Assembly: GCF_030708075.1 (NCBI RefSeq)
Contig: NZ_CP117982.1
Coordinates: 1,701,513-1,765,512 of the forward strand
Length of the DNA stretch: 64,000 nt
Source: Candidatus Epulonipiscium viviparus
GTDB lineage: Bacteria > Bacillota > Clostridia > Lachnospirales > Cellulosilyticaceae
Direction of reading: 5' to 3'
Under the pieces are notes generated by a model. The model did not search any database. It was not told the DNA's origin and worked only from the letters and a program-made list of their open reading frames with translations. Position 1 is the stretch's first letter, and the number at the start of each line of letters is the position of its first letter. The position numbers and the translations under genes were made by a program. Positions 9,966-18,005 of this stretch are shown here, piece by piece.

Positions 9966-10814
9966 ATGTTAGTTACCATGAAAGAAGTTTTGAAAATTGC
10001 AGAAGAGCGAAATATTGCCGTTGGGTCATTTAACACTCCAAATTTGGAGAATATTATAGCGGTGCTGGAGGTTGCGACTCGACATAATGTACCGGTAATA
10101 TTGATGCATGCGGAGGTACATGAGGAAGTTGTGCCTATTAGATATATTGCGCCAGTGATGATTGCACTTGCAAAGGCAGCAGCTATCCCGGTATGTGTTC
10201 ACTTGGATCATTGCGAAACATTGGAGTATTTAGAAAAGTCGCTAGAGCTTGGCTTTACGTCCGTTATGTATGATGGCTCCTTGCTACCATATGATGAGAA
10301 CGTAGCAAATACGAAGGCTGCCGTTGCCATTGCCAAAAAATACGGTGCCAGTGTAGAAGCGGAGATAGGAATCTTAGGTGGTCGTGAGGCAGGTTCTTCT
10401 GATACCAGAAAAGTGGAGGATATGTATACCGACCCAGACTTGGCAGTCAAGTTTGTTCTAGAAACGGGCATCGATGCGTTGGCGGCTTCTTTTGGTACAG
10501 CACATGGATTCTATGCTTCCGCACCAAAGTTGGATTTCGAGCGCATCGAGAAAATTAATCAGATGGTGGATGTGCCTCTCGTTATGCATGGAGGATCTGG
10601 CGTTAGCCCCGAAGACTATCTCAGAGCGATAGATTTGGGAATCCGCAAGATCAATTATTATTCATATATGGCAAAAGCGGGAACAGAAGGTGTAAAGAGA
10701 TATTTGGCGGAGCATCCCGATGTAATGTTTTATCACGAGCTAGTTAACGCAGCCATTGCTGATATGACTGAAAATGTGGAGAAGGCTATTGCAGTATTCT
10801 CAAAAAATGCTTAA
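9966..10814 (+). CDS. Class II fructose-bisphosphate-type aldolase (FbaA/GatY family)
   Basis: Zinc-dependent aldolase of 282 residues. The zinc-ligand motif HLDHC lies near residues 78-82. It is followed by a GREAG segment, FGTAHGFY and the phosphate-binding VMHGGSGV, all typical of GatY/KbaY/FbaA proteins. The start is ATG 9966, six bases after GGAG; ATG 9954 overlaps that site. In this operon it probably cleaves the phosphorylated ketose to dihydroxyacetone phosphate and an aldehyde. It is not the FucA type normally found beside fucose isomerase, which suggests a sugar other than fucose. Confidence 0.9.
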   Translation: MLVTMKEVLKIAEERNIAVGSFNTPNLENIIAVLEVATRHNVPVILMHAEVHEEVVPIRYIAPVMIALAKAAAIPVCVHLDHCETLEYLEKSLELGFTSVMYDGSLLPYDENVANTKAAVAIAKKYGASVEAEIGILGGREAGSSDTRKVEDMYTDPDLAVKFVLETGIDALAASFGTAHGFYASAPKLDFERIEKINQMVDVPLVMHGGSGVSPEDYLRAIDLGIRKINYYSYMAKAGTEGVKRYLAEHPDVMFYHELVNAAIADMTENVEKAIAVFSKNA

Positions 10815-10835
10815 GGCGAAAAAGGAGACGATCTT

Positions 10836-11942
10836 ATGAATAAATCTAAAGTAGCGATGATGACAGCGGTGAAAACTTTTGAAATACAAGAGTATGATAT
10901 TCCGGCGGTTGGTGACGATGAAATGCTAATTCGTGTAGAAGGATGCGGAGTATGTGGAACCGATGTTCATGAATATAAAGCTGATCCGTTTGGGTGTTTG
11001 CCAATCATATTAGGGCACGAGGGAACTGGCGAAATTGTAAAAATTGGTAAAAATATCAAAGAAGATACAGTGGGTAATACAGTTGCAGTAGGTGATAAAA
11101 TTGTAACCAGTATAATTCCGTGCGGTGAATGCGATGCTTGTAAAAATACTCCCGAAAAAACGGAGTTATGTGAGGGAATGGGATGCTATGGATTGACCCC
11201 AGATGATGAAATTCATTTAAACGGTTGGTTTGCAGATTATCTATTTATTAGAAAAGGATCTACTTTCTTTAAGGTTAATGAATTTGATGTAAATACTCGT
11301 ATTATGATTGAGCCATTGGCAGTTGGAGTTCAGGCAGTAGAGCGCGCAAAGTCAACTGGGCTATTAACTTTCAATACGCAATGTGTAATTAATGGTGCAG
11401 GACCGATCGGAATGTCTGTTCTTACGGTGCTAAAAACTATGGGCATTCAAAACGTAATTATGATCGATGGTAACGAATCGCGACTTGCATTTGCTAAAAA
11501 AGTGGGCGCAGCAACGACACTCAACTTCAAAGATTTTGCAGATAACGCGGCGTTGATAGCAGAGGTGAAAAAGCTCACCAAAGTAGGGGCTGGATTTGTT
11601 TTTCAAACCACTGGAAATGCAGCTGGGTTTGCAAATGCATTAAAATTTGTAAAACGTGGTGGCGGAATGTGTGAAGTGGGATATTTTGTAGAATTAGGAG
11701 AAGTATCAATAAATCCGCATACAGATATCTGCCATAAAGAAATTACGTTGGTTGGATCCTACGCATATACTCCTCAAATCTACCCTATAACAATAGATAT
11801 GGTTCGTCGCGCAATAGAAATTGGAATCCCTATTTCAGAGATGGTAACTCATTGGTATCCGCTAGATCAAATAACAGCTGCGTTTGATATGAACATGAGT
11901 ATGCAAGGAATGAAGATAGCTGTAGGACCAAGAATAATTTAA
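10836..11942 (+). CDS. Zinc-dependent medium-chain alcohol/polyol dehydrogenase
   Basis: NAD(P)-dependent dehydrogenase of 368 residues, in the sorbitol/threonine dehydrogenase group. It has the catalytic zinc motif GCGVCGTDVHEY (about 36-47), GHEGTGEIVKIG, the structural-zinc cysteines CGECDAC with a further Cys after TEL, and a Rossmann motif GAGPIGMSVL near residue 190. The ATG at 10836 follows AAAGGAG. As the last gene of the sugar operon it may oxidise a polyol to feed the isomerase/kinase, or reduce the aldehyde released by the aldolase; the sequence does not decide between these. It ends three bases from the convergent gene at 11946, with no obvious terminator between them. Confidence 0.9.
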   Translation: MNKSKVAMMTAVKTFEIQEYDIPAVGDDEMLIRVEGCGVCGTDVHEYKADPFGCLPIILGHEGTGEIVKIGKNIKEDTVGNTVAVGDKIVTSIIPCGECDACKNTPEKTELCEGMGCYGLTPDDEIHLNGWFADYLFIRKGSTFFKVNEFDVNTRIMIEPLAVGVQAVERAKSTGLLTFNTQCVINGAGPIGMSVLTVLKTMGIQNVIMIDGNESRLAFAKKVGAATTLNFKDFADNAALIAEVKKLTKVGAGFVFQTTGNAAGFANALKFVKRGGGMCEVGYFVELGEVSINPHTDICHKEITLVGSYAYTPQIYPITIDMVRRAIEIGIPISEMVTHWYPLDQITAAFDMNMSMQGMKIAVGPRII

Positions 11943-11945
11943 GAG

Positions 11946-12413
11946 TTATAATTTTTGAACAGTAATAGCCGCAATAATGGAGCCTTCTGACTTCGATAGT
12001 GAGGTAGTGGCTCGATGCCGGTAGTATGATCCATTTTTTTGCAAAATGCGAAACTCATAGCTATATTCTCTCACGCCGTTGTTATAAAGCTCCAACATAT
12101 ATATTAAGCTAGAGGACAAATCGGTGACTGTTTTATCATCCGGATGAACATGTCCCGGCAATATAAACTCAACAAAATCATTATATGATATACCAACAGC
12201 ACTATATTGGATTTGTCCTTTGTATATATAGTTCAAAATAGTCGCGGTAGAGTAGTTGATATCTATAATAATCGATGCCACAGAGTCATAATAAGTATGA
12301 TTTTGTGGTTTGTGTTTGTTTTTATTATGAGCATCTGATACAGCGACTGAAATAATGGCAATTAAATTAAATATAAAAAAGAGCATTATAAGTAAAATGG
12401 TAGATAGTTCCAT
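11946..12413 (-). CDS. Single-TM protein with a stand-alone PAS-like sensory domain
   Basis: The 155-residue protein has one hydrophobic N-terminal segment (about 1-25) and a PAS-like domain. That domain is clearly homologous to the one inside the diguanylate cyclase at 4529. Shared stretches include DINYSTATI versus EINCSTATV, the HPDDK/YKDDR turn, Y-M-x-x-x-Y-x-x-G-x-x-E-Y, and a final II-AITT/II-AAIT strand. It has no output domain. The ATG at 12413 has AGGTGA upstream. The next gene upstream on the same strand is a cyclase that has the same membrane region but lacks this domain, so the two proteins may work together as a split receptor (inference). Confidence 0.7.
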   Translation of the reverse strand: MELSTILLIMLFFIFNLIAIISVAVSDAHNKNKHKPQNHTYYDSVASIIIDINYSTATILNYIYKGQIQYSAVGISYNDFVEFILPGHVHPDDKTVTDLSSSLIYMLELYNNGVREYSYEFRILQKNGSYYRHRATTSLSKSEGSIIAAITVQKL

Positions 12414-12472
12414 GAAGTCACCTGCTTTATTTTAATTTAATGCTATATTATTCGAGATGTCAAAATTGGTTA

Positions 12473-13666
12473 CTATTTTGTAGGATGTAATTCAGGTGTA
12501 ATATCATTGTATATGGTAAATGTATTTTTTCCGCGTTTTTTCGATTGATATAATGCAATATCAGCAAAACGGTAGAGCTCCTTAAACGTCGTTGTGTCAT
12601 CCATCACATTTGCAATTCCTAAACTAGCAGAAACAGTGACATTGATGTGACCATCAGAATATGTCTTGGTCAAGTTTTTATGCACATTCAAAACTTTGTC
12701 ATGCAAATTTGGTACACTGGTTTTAAAGTATATAATAAATTCATCTCCACCAACTCGACCTATAACATCAGCATCTGCAAATATGGCTTTCAACTCCGTG
12801 GCCATCTCCTGCAATACCTGATCGCCTTTGTCATGCCCTAAGTTGTCATTAATAGCTTTAAAGTTATCAAGATCCACCATAAATAAAACGCCATCTTGTT
12901 TTGTTTCTATAAATTCAGAGATTAATTTTTCGGTAGTCATTTTATTATATAAGCCTGTTAAACCTTCGCATTCAACCTGTGTAGTAAGTTCTTTATCAGT
13001 AGCTTCGTATTGAATCATGAGCCGTAATGCCGTATAAAAAACTCCGATCATACATAAGCCAAAGACTACTTGATATAAAAAAATTTCTCTCTTGAACCAA
13101 CTTTCGTTAAAAAATGACGAATTTGCAATTAATACAATCAGCAAGAAAAACAGTTTTAAGAATAGCATCTTGATTCTTTGGTGATTTCTACCAATTAATT
13201 GAAATGATTCAGGAGAGGTGTTTCGTAGTACTAGCCCCATTTCTGTACTACAAATTGTGGCAACAATTACCCTAATGATTATCAAATAAGTGGGATTAGA
13301 ACTAATAGTTAATAGGCTATGACCTCCAACCAATGATACAACGGCCCAAATACTTGCAGACATCGATAGAAGATGTATAATCGCCATAAATGCGCAGCTC
13401 AACCTTAATAATACGCTCCCCTCAAACAGTATAAATACATGTAGTACATATAATAATGTTAAAAAAACATATGTTACTGTTGGAGATATTGTAATAGTAT
13501 AAGCTGAGAAATTAATACAGATTGATATAATTAAAGACAAAACATAAACAGTGCCCCAGTGACTTTTATTTCGAAATTTTAGAATTTTACTGATTAAAAT
13601 TGAAAATAATACATTGTTATTAAAATGTGCTAAAATAAATAAAAGATTCAATAGATATAATTCCAT
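12473..13666 (-). CDS. Membrane diguanylate cyclase (7TM-like sensor plus GGDEF)
   Basis: Makes cyclic di-GMP; 397 residues. Multiple hydrophobic segments (about 1-225) are paralogous to the start of the protein at 4529, with matching segments such as ISPTVTYVFLTLLY versus MSPVITYSMLIILY and FEGSVLLRLSC versus FEGSIVLKLSC. They lead directly into a GGDEF domain with GRVGGDEF intact. The PAS-like domain present in the paralogue is missing and is encoded separately at 11946. The inhibitory RxxD position reads ADAD, so feedback inhibition through that site is unlikely. The ATG at 13666 is chosen because GAGGTGA lies just upstream; GTG 13675 is inside that site. Confidence 0.9.
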   Translation of the reverse strand: MELYLLNLLFILAHFNNNVLFSILISKILKFRNKSHWGTVYVLSLIISICINFSAYTITISPTVTYVFLTLLYVLHVFILFEGSVLLRLSCAFMAIIHLLSMSASIWAVVSLVGGHSLLTISSNPTYLIIIRVIVATICSTEMGLVLRNTSPESFQLIGRNHQRIKMLFLKLFFLLIVLIANSSFFNESWFKREIFLYQVVFGLCMIGVFYTALRLMIQYEATDKELTTQVECEGLTGLYNKMTTEKLISEFIETKQDGVLFMVDLDNFKAINDNLGHDKGDQVLQEMATELKAIFADADVIGRVGGDEFIIYFKTSVPNLHDKVLNVHKNLTKTYSDGHINVTVSASLGIANVMDDTTTFKELYRFADIALYQSKKRGKNTFTIYNDITPELHPTK

Positions 13667-13959
13667 AGCTGTCACCTCGCAATAAACATTTTTGTGATGA
13701 TATTTATATGTAAAAGAAAGCTTTTTGGTGATAAAGTAATTCTGATTTTTGGATATTTTTTGAGGAAAATAAAATTATGAGAAAAAATATTAGCAAAATG
13801 TAGTGTATGTTGTATGAAATATTTAATGAATAGCAAATATTATGTATCAAAAACTTGACAGCAACATATGGAAGTGCTAACATTGATTTAATACTAATAT
13901 ATATATATATATATAGCTAAAGATTTTGTAACACTTAAAAATAATGGGGGTACATATTT
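13667..13959. promoter_or_regulatory. Intergenic region with promoter and a TA repeat before the solute-binding protein
   Basis: TTGACA (13855-13860), 17 bp, then TAACAT (13878-13883) is a good sigma-A candidate for the plus-strand lipoprotein gene. A run of alternating TA (about 13896-13916) lies in the expected 5' leader. The rest is AT-rich, and no other gene was seen. Confidence 0.55.
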
Positions 13960-15606
13960 ATGAAAAAAATGGTAAATAAATGGATATTTGCTGCTACAAT
14001 ATCTGCAATGCTTGTTGGATGCGGTGGATCAGATGAGGCTGTGAAAGTGAATTTTGAAAAAACGATAGATGCGGAAACAGGGAGAGAAGTAATTGGCGAT
14101 ATGTTTGTCGAAGGATTGCCTGTAATGAAAGAGCCATATTCTTTTAGTGTATTGATGTCTCGTTCTGTAAACGATTATTCTGCAAGTCATGACGAAAAGC
14201 ATATTTTACCTATATTAACTGAAGATACAAATATTATTTTCGATATAGAAGATGTTACAACAAATATGAACGAAAAACTGAATCTACTATTTGCCGCTGG
14301 AAGTGGGTTGCCGGACATAATATGGGCACAACCTAGCGAAAGCACTATAAACAACAATACAACATTTCTATTTGAGTTTACAGAAGAAATTCTTCGAGAG
14401 TATGCCCCAAACTTAACCGCTCAAATTGAAGCCAATATACCAGAAGGACTTGATGTCCTCAAAAAAGCTGATGGAAAAATATATTCGCTTCCAACAGGTG
14501 TATACGCAGAATATGCAAACTCCGCAACTGCAGTTCCACTTATCAGAACAGACTGGTTAGATGCAGTGGGGATGGAAATGCCTACCACAACCGATGAGCT
14601 ATACGAGGTACTAAAAGCATTTAAGACGCAAGATCCAAATGGTAATGGAAAGGACGATGAGATCCCTCTTGCATTCTGTCAGGCAAACTGGGCATCAAAA
14701 CAATTCGCGTTTGCAGGACCATGGGGCATCGCTGGCAGAAATATTAATGATGCCGAAAATTATTTCGTAGTAAAAGATGGAGTGGTAGAGCCAACACTAA
14801 ATTCGAAAGCGTTTAAGGACTACTTGTTATTTTTACACAGGTTAGCAAAGGAAGAATTGCTAGATGTAGAAGGATTTTCGCTAACCAATTCACAGTATCA
14901 GGCTCGCATAGATGAAGGGGTTGTTGGAATGATGTCCAATTGGGCGGAAGATCCCGAAATATGGGCACCGGTTCCGGTATTAGAAGCTCCGGGATATGAA
15001 GGGCAAGGGCTTAAGCATGGGCAAGAAGGACTGCGTACAGCAAATATGAACGGTTTTGTAATCACAACATCTTGCGAAGAGCCTCTTGCTGCACTCAGAG
15101 CATGGGATTACTTGCATTCAACTCCAGAGCTAAAGCGTATTGGACGTGATGGTAACGAGGGATTGCTATGGATAGATAATGGCGACGGAACTGCAACTGT
15201 GGCATCGCCAGAAACTCTACCAGACGGGATGACTAGCGATGTTGACCTAAACTATACCATTGCATTTAGAGGATTGGGACCGCTAATGTTTGGAGACGAA
15301 ACAGCCAAGCCAAACATGAATGCGGAAGAAATAAATGACGATATACTAAGATATCAATACGTAGATTTCTACAAGGACTATTTTCCGGATGAATTTTTGC
15401 CGGTCCGCCCTGTAGATAGTAATAAACTGACTGAAAAAACTTTTTTGCAAACAGAGCTTGAAGCATATATCAATGGCTTTATTGCACAAAGTGTGCTAAA
15501 CGGGTTAACCGATAAGCAATGGGAAGAGCATCTATCTCAGCTCGAAGCAGTTCAATACGATGCTTGGATTAAATGGAATCAAGATTATTTAGACGGCAAA
15601 TTTTAA
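13960..15606 (+). CDS. ABC-type extracellular solute-binding lipoprotein (sugar-binding family)
   Basis: The 548-residue lipoprotein has a signal peptide ending in the lipobox LVGC (Cys near residue 22), so it should be anchored outside the membrane by lipid. The rest resembles the long oligosaccharide-binding proteins of Gram-positive bacteria (LplA-type), with typical segments such as GSGLPDIIWAQ, KADGKIYSLPTG and TDELYEVLKAFKTQDPNGNG. The last has a Ca-loop-like DPNGNGKDD. No permease or ATPase gene is beside it, so it is an orphan in this window and its partners must be elsewhere. Ligand unknown; a role in uptake of agar-derived or other oligosaccharides is possible but unsupported. Confidence 0.85.
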   Translation: MKKMVNKWIFAATISAMLVGCGGSDEAVKVNFEKTIDAETGREVIGDMFVEGLPVMKEPYSFSVLMSRSVNDYSASHDEKHILPILTEDTNIIFDIEDVTTNMNEKLNLLFAAGSGLPDIIWAQPSESTINNNTTFLFEFTEEILREYAPNLTAQIEANIPEGLDVLKKADGKIYSLPTGVYAEYANSATAVPLIRTDWLDAVGMEMPTTTDELYEVLKAFKTQDPNGNGKDDEIPLAFCQANWASKQFAFAGPWGIAGRNINDAENYFVVKDGVVEPTLNSKAFKDYLLFLHRLAKEELLDVEGFSLTNSQYQARIDEGVVGMMSNWAEDPEIWAPVPVLEAPGYEGQGLKHGQEGLRTANMNGFVITTSCEEPLAALRAWDYLHSTPELKRIGRDGNEGLLWIDNGDGTATVASPETLPDGMTSDVDLNYTIAFRGLGPLMFGDETAKPNMNAEEINDDILRYQYVDFYKDYFPDEFLPVRPVDSNKLTEKTFLQTELEAYINGFIAQSVLNGLTDKQWEEHLSQLEAVQYDAWIKWNQDYLDGKF

Positions 15607-15608
15607 CA

Positions 15609-15639
15609 CAAAAAAAGGGGGGGTTCAGCCCCTCTTTTT
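15609..15639. terminator. Bidirectional terminator between the lipoprotein and Rpn genes
   Basis: A-tract, GGGGGGG (15617-15623), TTCA, then GCCCC and a T-tract. The minus-strand Rpn stop codon (15625-15627) lies inside the hairpin, so the terminator is shared by two convergent genes. Confidence 0.8.
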
Positions 15640-16536
15640 CATATATATATCGATTATTTCTTGAACCTCTGTAATGGACAAATTTAGTTTTGTAGCTATG
15701 TCTATTGCGGAGAAGCCCATTTCTGAATATACTTCTACTTGTCCTATTGCTTTACCTTTTTCAAAGCCTTCAATAAGACCATCTTGTCTGCCATTTTCTC
15801 TTGCAGTGTCTATTTGTGTTTCATATATTACGTTGTTTTGAATTTGTCTTTCATAAATTTTTCGTTCATTGTCAGTCATTTTTAAAATGTTTAAAGCTTC
15901 GTCTACTCTTTTCATGATTTTGCTTTTGGTACTTTTATCCACTTTGCTATTTTTTAGTAAATATAGCCATTCATCAAATTTGGTTTTTACTTCATCATCA
16001 AACCTATTTGGCAAAATTATATAATACTCTGGAAAAATAGAAGGATCGTAATTTGTATTAGGTGAATATGTTGCAATAAAATTTTTGTTAGATTCATTGA
16101 GTTGAGTATTAGTTTTTAAGCCAGTAAAAGTTGTTTTACCAAGGTATACATCATCATATCCAAGACCCAATTCAAAATATACAATATTAATGGAAATGAC
16201 TTTAACGATAGAGTCATATTTTTCGCCGATTCTTATATTTTCAACTATATTTTTGCTAATACCATATAGCATTCGCTTGAGGTAATATTTTTCTTCATTG
16301 TTTTGAATTTCTATAATATATCTGTTCTCCTGAGTATCTTTGACGAGAATATCAACGCGATTAAATTTATCAGAGGCACTATCTTGGTTACTTTCGCTCT
16401 CTAAAATCTCTTCTACCTGAACATCAAGATTAGTTAAATCCGAAATAAATGCTCCTAATATATCAAAATTGCTTTTATTTCTAAGGACCGTTTTTATTGC
16501 CCAATCAAATCTTATTAAATGGTTTTCTTTATTCAC
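15625..16536 (-). CDS. Rpn-family recombination-promoting nuclease / PD-(D/E)XK putative transposase
   Basis: The 303-residue protein has the family's N-terminal nuclease core: FDWAIKTVLRNKSN, then RVDILVKD (catalytic Asp), then YIIEIQNNEEKYYLKRMLYG (the E-x-Q motif). Its tail has a Gly-rich repeat (ENGRQDGLIEGFEKGKAIG) and a helix-turn-helix-like end (FSAIDIATKLNLSITEVQEI). Related Rpn proteins in E. coli promote recA-independent recombination; many copies occur in Clostridia. It starts with GTG at 16536, preceded by AGGAGTG. No terminal inverted repeats or target duplications were seen, so there is no sign that this copy is itself a mobile element. Confidence 0.85.
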   Translation of the reverse strand: MNKENHLIRFDWAIKTVLRNKSNFDILGAFISDLTNLDVQVEEILESESNQDSASDKFNRVDILVKDTQENRYIIEIQNNEEKYYLKRMLYGISKNIVENIRIGEKYDSIVKVISINIVYFELGLGYDDVYLGKTTFTGLKTNTQLNESNKNFIATYSPNTNYDPSIFPEYYIILPNRFDDEVKTKFDEWLYLLKNSKVDKSTKSKIMKRVDEALNILKMTDNERKIYERQIQNNVIYETQIDTARENGRQDGLIEGFEKGKAIGQVEVYSEMGFSAIDIATKLNLSITEVQEIIDIYMKKRG

Positions 16537-16613
16537 TGTAAAACACTCCTATCATATGTTTTCGATTGTTATAGTGTATCCAATTGACCCCCATTTTAAT
16601 CGTTTAAGGTCGC

Positions 16614-16634
16614 AAAAAAAGGGGCATCGCCCCC
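16614..16634 (-). terminator. Terminator after the small LRR gene
   Basis: On the minus strand GGGGGC-GAT-GCCCC is followed by seven T. It lies 30 bp beyond the stop codon of the gene at 16664. Confidence 0.8.
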
Positions 16635-16663
16635 AAAATATTTTATATTCAATTGTCTAAATA

Positions 16664-17119
16664 TTAATTTGCCAATATGTCGCATTCCACTGCTGTTGCT
16701 TTCGATAAACTGGCGGCAGACGCAACGACTTCCCACTGATCCTTGTTGCCCGGAAAATATATAACATTCAGCGAGCCGCAGTTTGCAAATGCCAAGTCGC
16801 CTATGTATGATACTTCTTCTGGAATGACGACTTTTTGTAATTGATCGCAACCCTCAAAGGCCAAGCTGCCTATCGCAATGACAGGGGTTCCGCATATTTG
16901 ATCAGGAATTTGTGCAAACGTAATTGTCGTTTCTGCATCTACAATCGTTCCCGTTAATACATCAAATTTAATTCGCCCATTTTCAATCCCTTCTACCTCG
17001 ATCCACGTATACATTGATATTTGCTGATTAGAATCAACTGTTGAGTCCTCAACGGCTAATACGCATGATGCTTGCAATAGCATCGAGCCAATAATTAGAA
17101 CACCAAATTTATTTTTCAT
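16664..17119 (-). CDS. Small secreted BspA-type LRR protein, one module
   Basis: The 151-residue protein has a signal peptide (MKNKFGVLIIGSMLLQASCVLA). It carries one copy of the module seen in the genes at 1299 and 3279: W-I-E-V-E-GIENGRIKFD, TGTI, IPDQICGTPVIAIGSLAF, two LRR_5 units, and a terminal NKDQWEVV segment that matches the W-x-x-L end of the larger proteins. The ATG at 17119 follows AAGGAG. It looks like a minimal member of the same family, useful for defining the module boundaries. Function unknown beyond probable surface binding. Confidence 0.8.
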   Translation of the reverse strand: MKNKFGVLIIGSMLLQASCVLAVEDSTVDSNQQISMYTWIEVEGIENGRIKFDVLTGTIVDAETTITFAQIPDQICGTPVIAIGSLAFEGCDQLQKVVIPEEVSYIGDLAFANCGSLNVIYFPGNKDQWEVVASAASLSKATAVECDILAN

Positions 17120-17249
17120 GTGTACAATCTCCTTATTTATATTTGCTATTGACTAGCTTATAGCTCTATTGTACTCTGTGACGTAAATTTACTCAACAAC
17201 TTTGCAGTCTTTTATTATGGGAATGTTTGGCATTCATAATAAAAAGAGG

Positions 17250-17324
17250 CTACATTTTACCCAACTTTGACTACATTTTGCCACTCTTTGACCGCTGACT
17301 TTCCTATGAAATTTATATTACAAT
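17250..17324 (+). promoter_or_regulatory. Promoter with duplicated upstream element (repeat-protein/export operon)
   Basis: Two direct copies of a 21-bp element start at 17250 and 17271 (CTACATTTT, A or G, CC, then a TTTGA end). They are followed by CTGACT (17295-17300), 18 bp, and TACAAT (17319-17324). A very similar block precedes the gene at 26694. The arrangement suggests an activator or repressor site directly upstream of the -35 box. Confidence 0.55.
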
Positions 17325-17366
17325 GTGATCATAAAATAGATAAAAATTTTCGAAAGGAGAATGATT

Positions 17367-17969
17367 ATGAACAAATTATTAGCGTTAATTGCAATAGTGG
17401 GCGGAGCATCAATGGGGGTAGCAACAGCCGCATATACAAACGACGAGGTGCACGCATCTATGACTGAGCAGATAGCGACCGTCTCTACATTTATATCAGA
17501 AAGCCCCGTGGCCGAGCTGGTAGCCAAAATTCCATTTGATCAGTTTACAGAGAAAATTAAGGAGCTGGTAGCAGACACACCGATTGCAGACTGGTTTGCC
17601 GAGGAAGATGTGATGATTGTCGAAGGCGATGCGTTTACAGAAATGAGTGAAACAGAAAAAGTAGCGTTGATGAATGAACGACAAACTAAAATTGCCAATG
17701 CCGAAAGAGGAATAGCTGCTCCTGCAATGGGCAACGCACTTACAGAAATGAGTGAAACAGAAAAAGTAGCGTCGATGAATGAACGGCAAACTAAAATTGC
17801 CAATGCCGAAAGAGGAATAGCTGCTCCTGCAATGGGCAACGCACTTACAGAAATGAGTGAAACAGAAAAAGTAGCGTCGATGAATGAACGACAAACTAAA
17901 ATTGCCAATGCCGAAAGAGGAATAGCTGCTCCTACAATAGCAGAAACAGATGGCGTGGCAGCAGAATAA
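17367..17969 (+). CDS. Secreted repeat protein with three 35-residue repeats
   Basis: The 200-residue protein is not recognised as a known family. It has a short signal-like N-terminus (MNKLLALIAIVGGASMGVATAA), a helical middle, then three nearly identical 35-residue repeats (each TEMSETEKVA, L or S, MNERQTKIAN and an ERGIAAPAMGNAL-type end; the last copy diverges at its end). The start is ATG 17367, seven bases after AAGGAG; ATG 17361 is too close. It is followed 36 bp later by the adaptor gene of a MacAB-like exporter, so it may be a cargo, sensor or envelope partner of that system. Its promoter resembles that of the other small repeat protein at 26694. Confidence 0.75.
   Translation: MNKLLALIAIVGGASMGVATAAYTNDEVHASMTEQIATVSTFISESPVAELVAKIPFDQFTEKIKELVADTPIADWFAEEDVMIVEGDAFTEMSETEKVALMNERQTKIANAERGIAAPAMGNALTEMSETEKVASMNERQTKIANAERGIAAPAMGNALTEMSETEKVASMNERQTKIANAERGIAAPTIAETDGVAAE
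17637..17951 (+). repeat. Three tandem 105-bp repeats inside the repeat-protein gene
   Basis: ACAGAAATGAGTGAAACAG recurs at 17637, 17742 and 17847, an exact 105-bp period (35 codons). Copies differ by only a few bases until the end of the third, which indicates recent expansion. Confidence 0.95.
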
Positions 17970-18005
17970 AATATATATAATGTATTTGATAAGGAGGATA
18001 TTGAT

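Noticed and set aside
7086-11942. Reading the sugar operon as the 3,6-anhydro-L-galactose pathway linked to the agar locus
   Set aside because: The known pathway uses a dehydrogenase, a cycloisomerase and KDG-type enzymes. Those signatures are not in this operon, and the loci are over 20 kb apart.
13896-13916. Alternating TA run as a regulatory repeat
   Set aside because: Simple-sequence runs of this size are common in AT-rich leaders, and there is no second signal.
15625-16536. Rpn gene as an active insertion sequence
   Set aside because: No terminal inverted repeats or target-site duplications were found, and it shares a terminator with the neighbouring gene.
17637-17951. 105-bp repeats considered as a CRISPR or mobile repeat
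   Set aside because: The period is an exact multiple of three and lies fully inside an open frame with a signal peptide.
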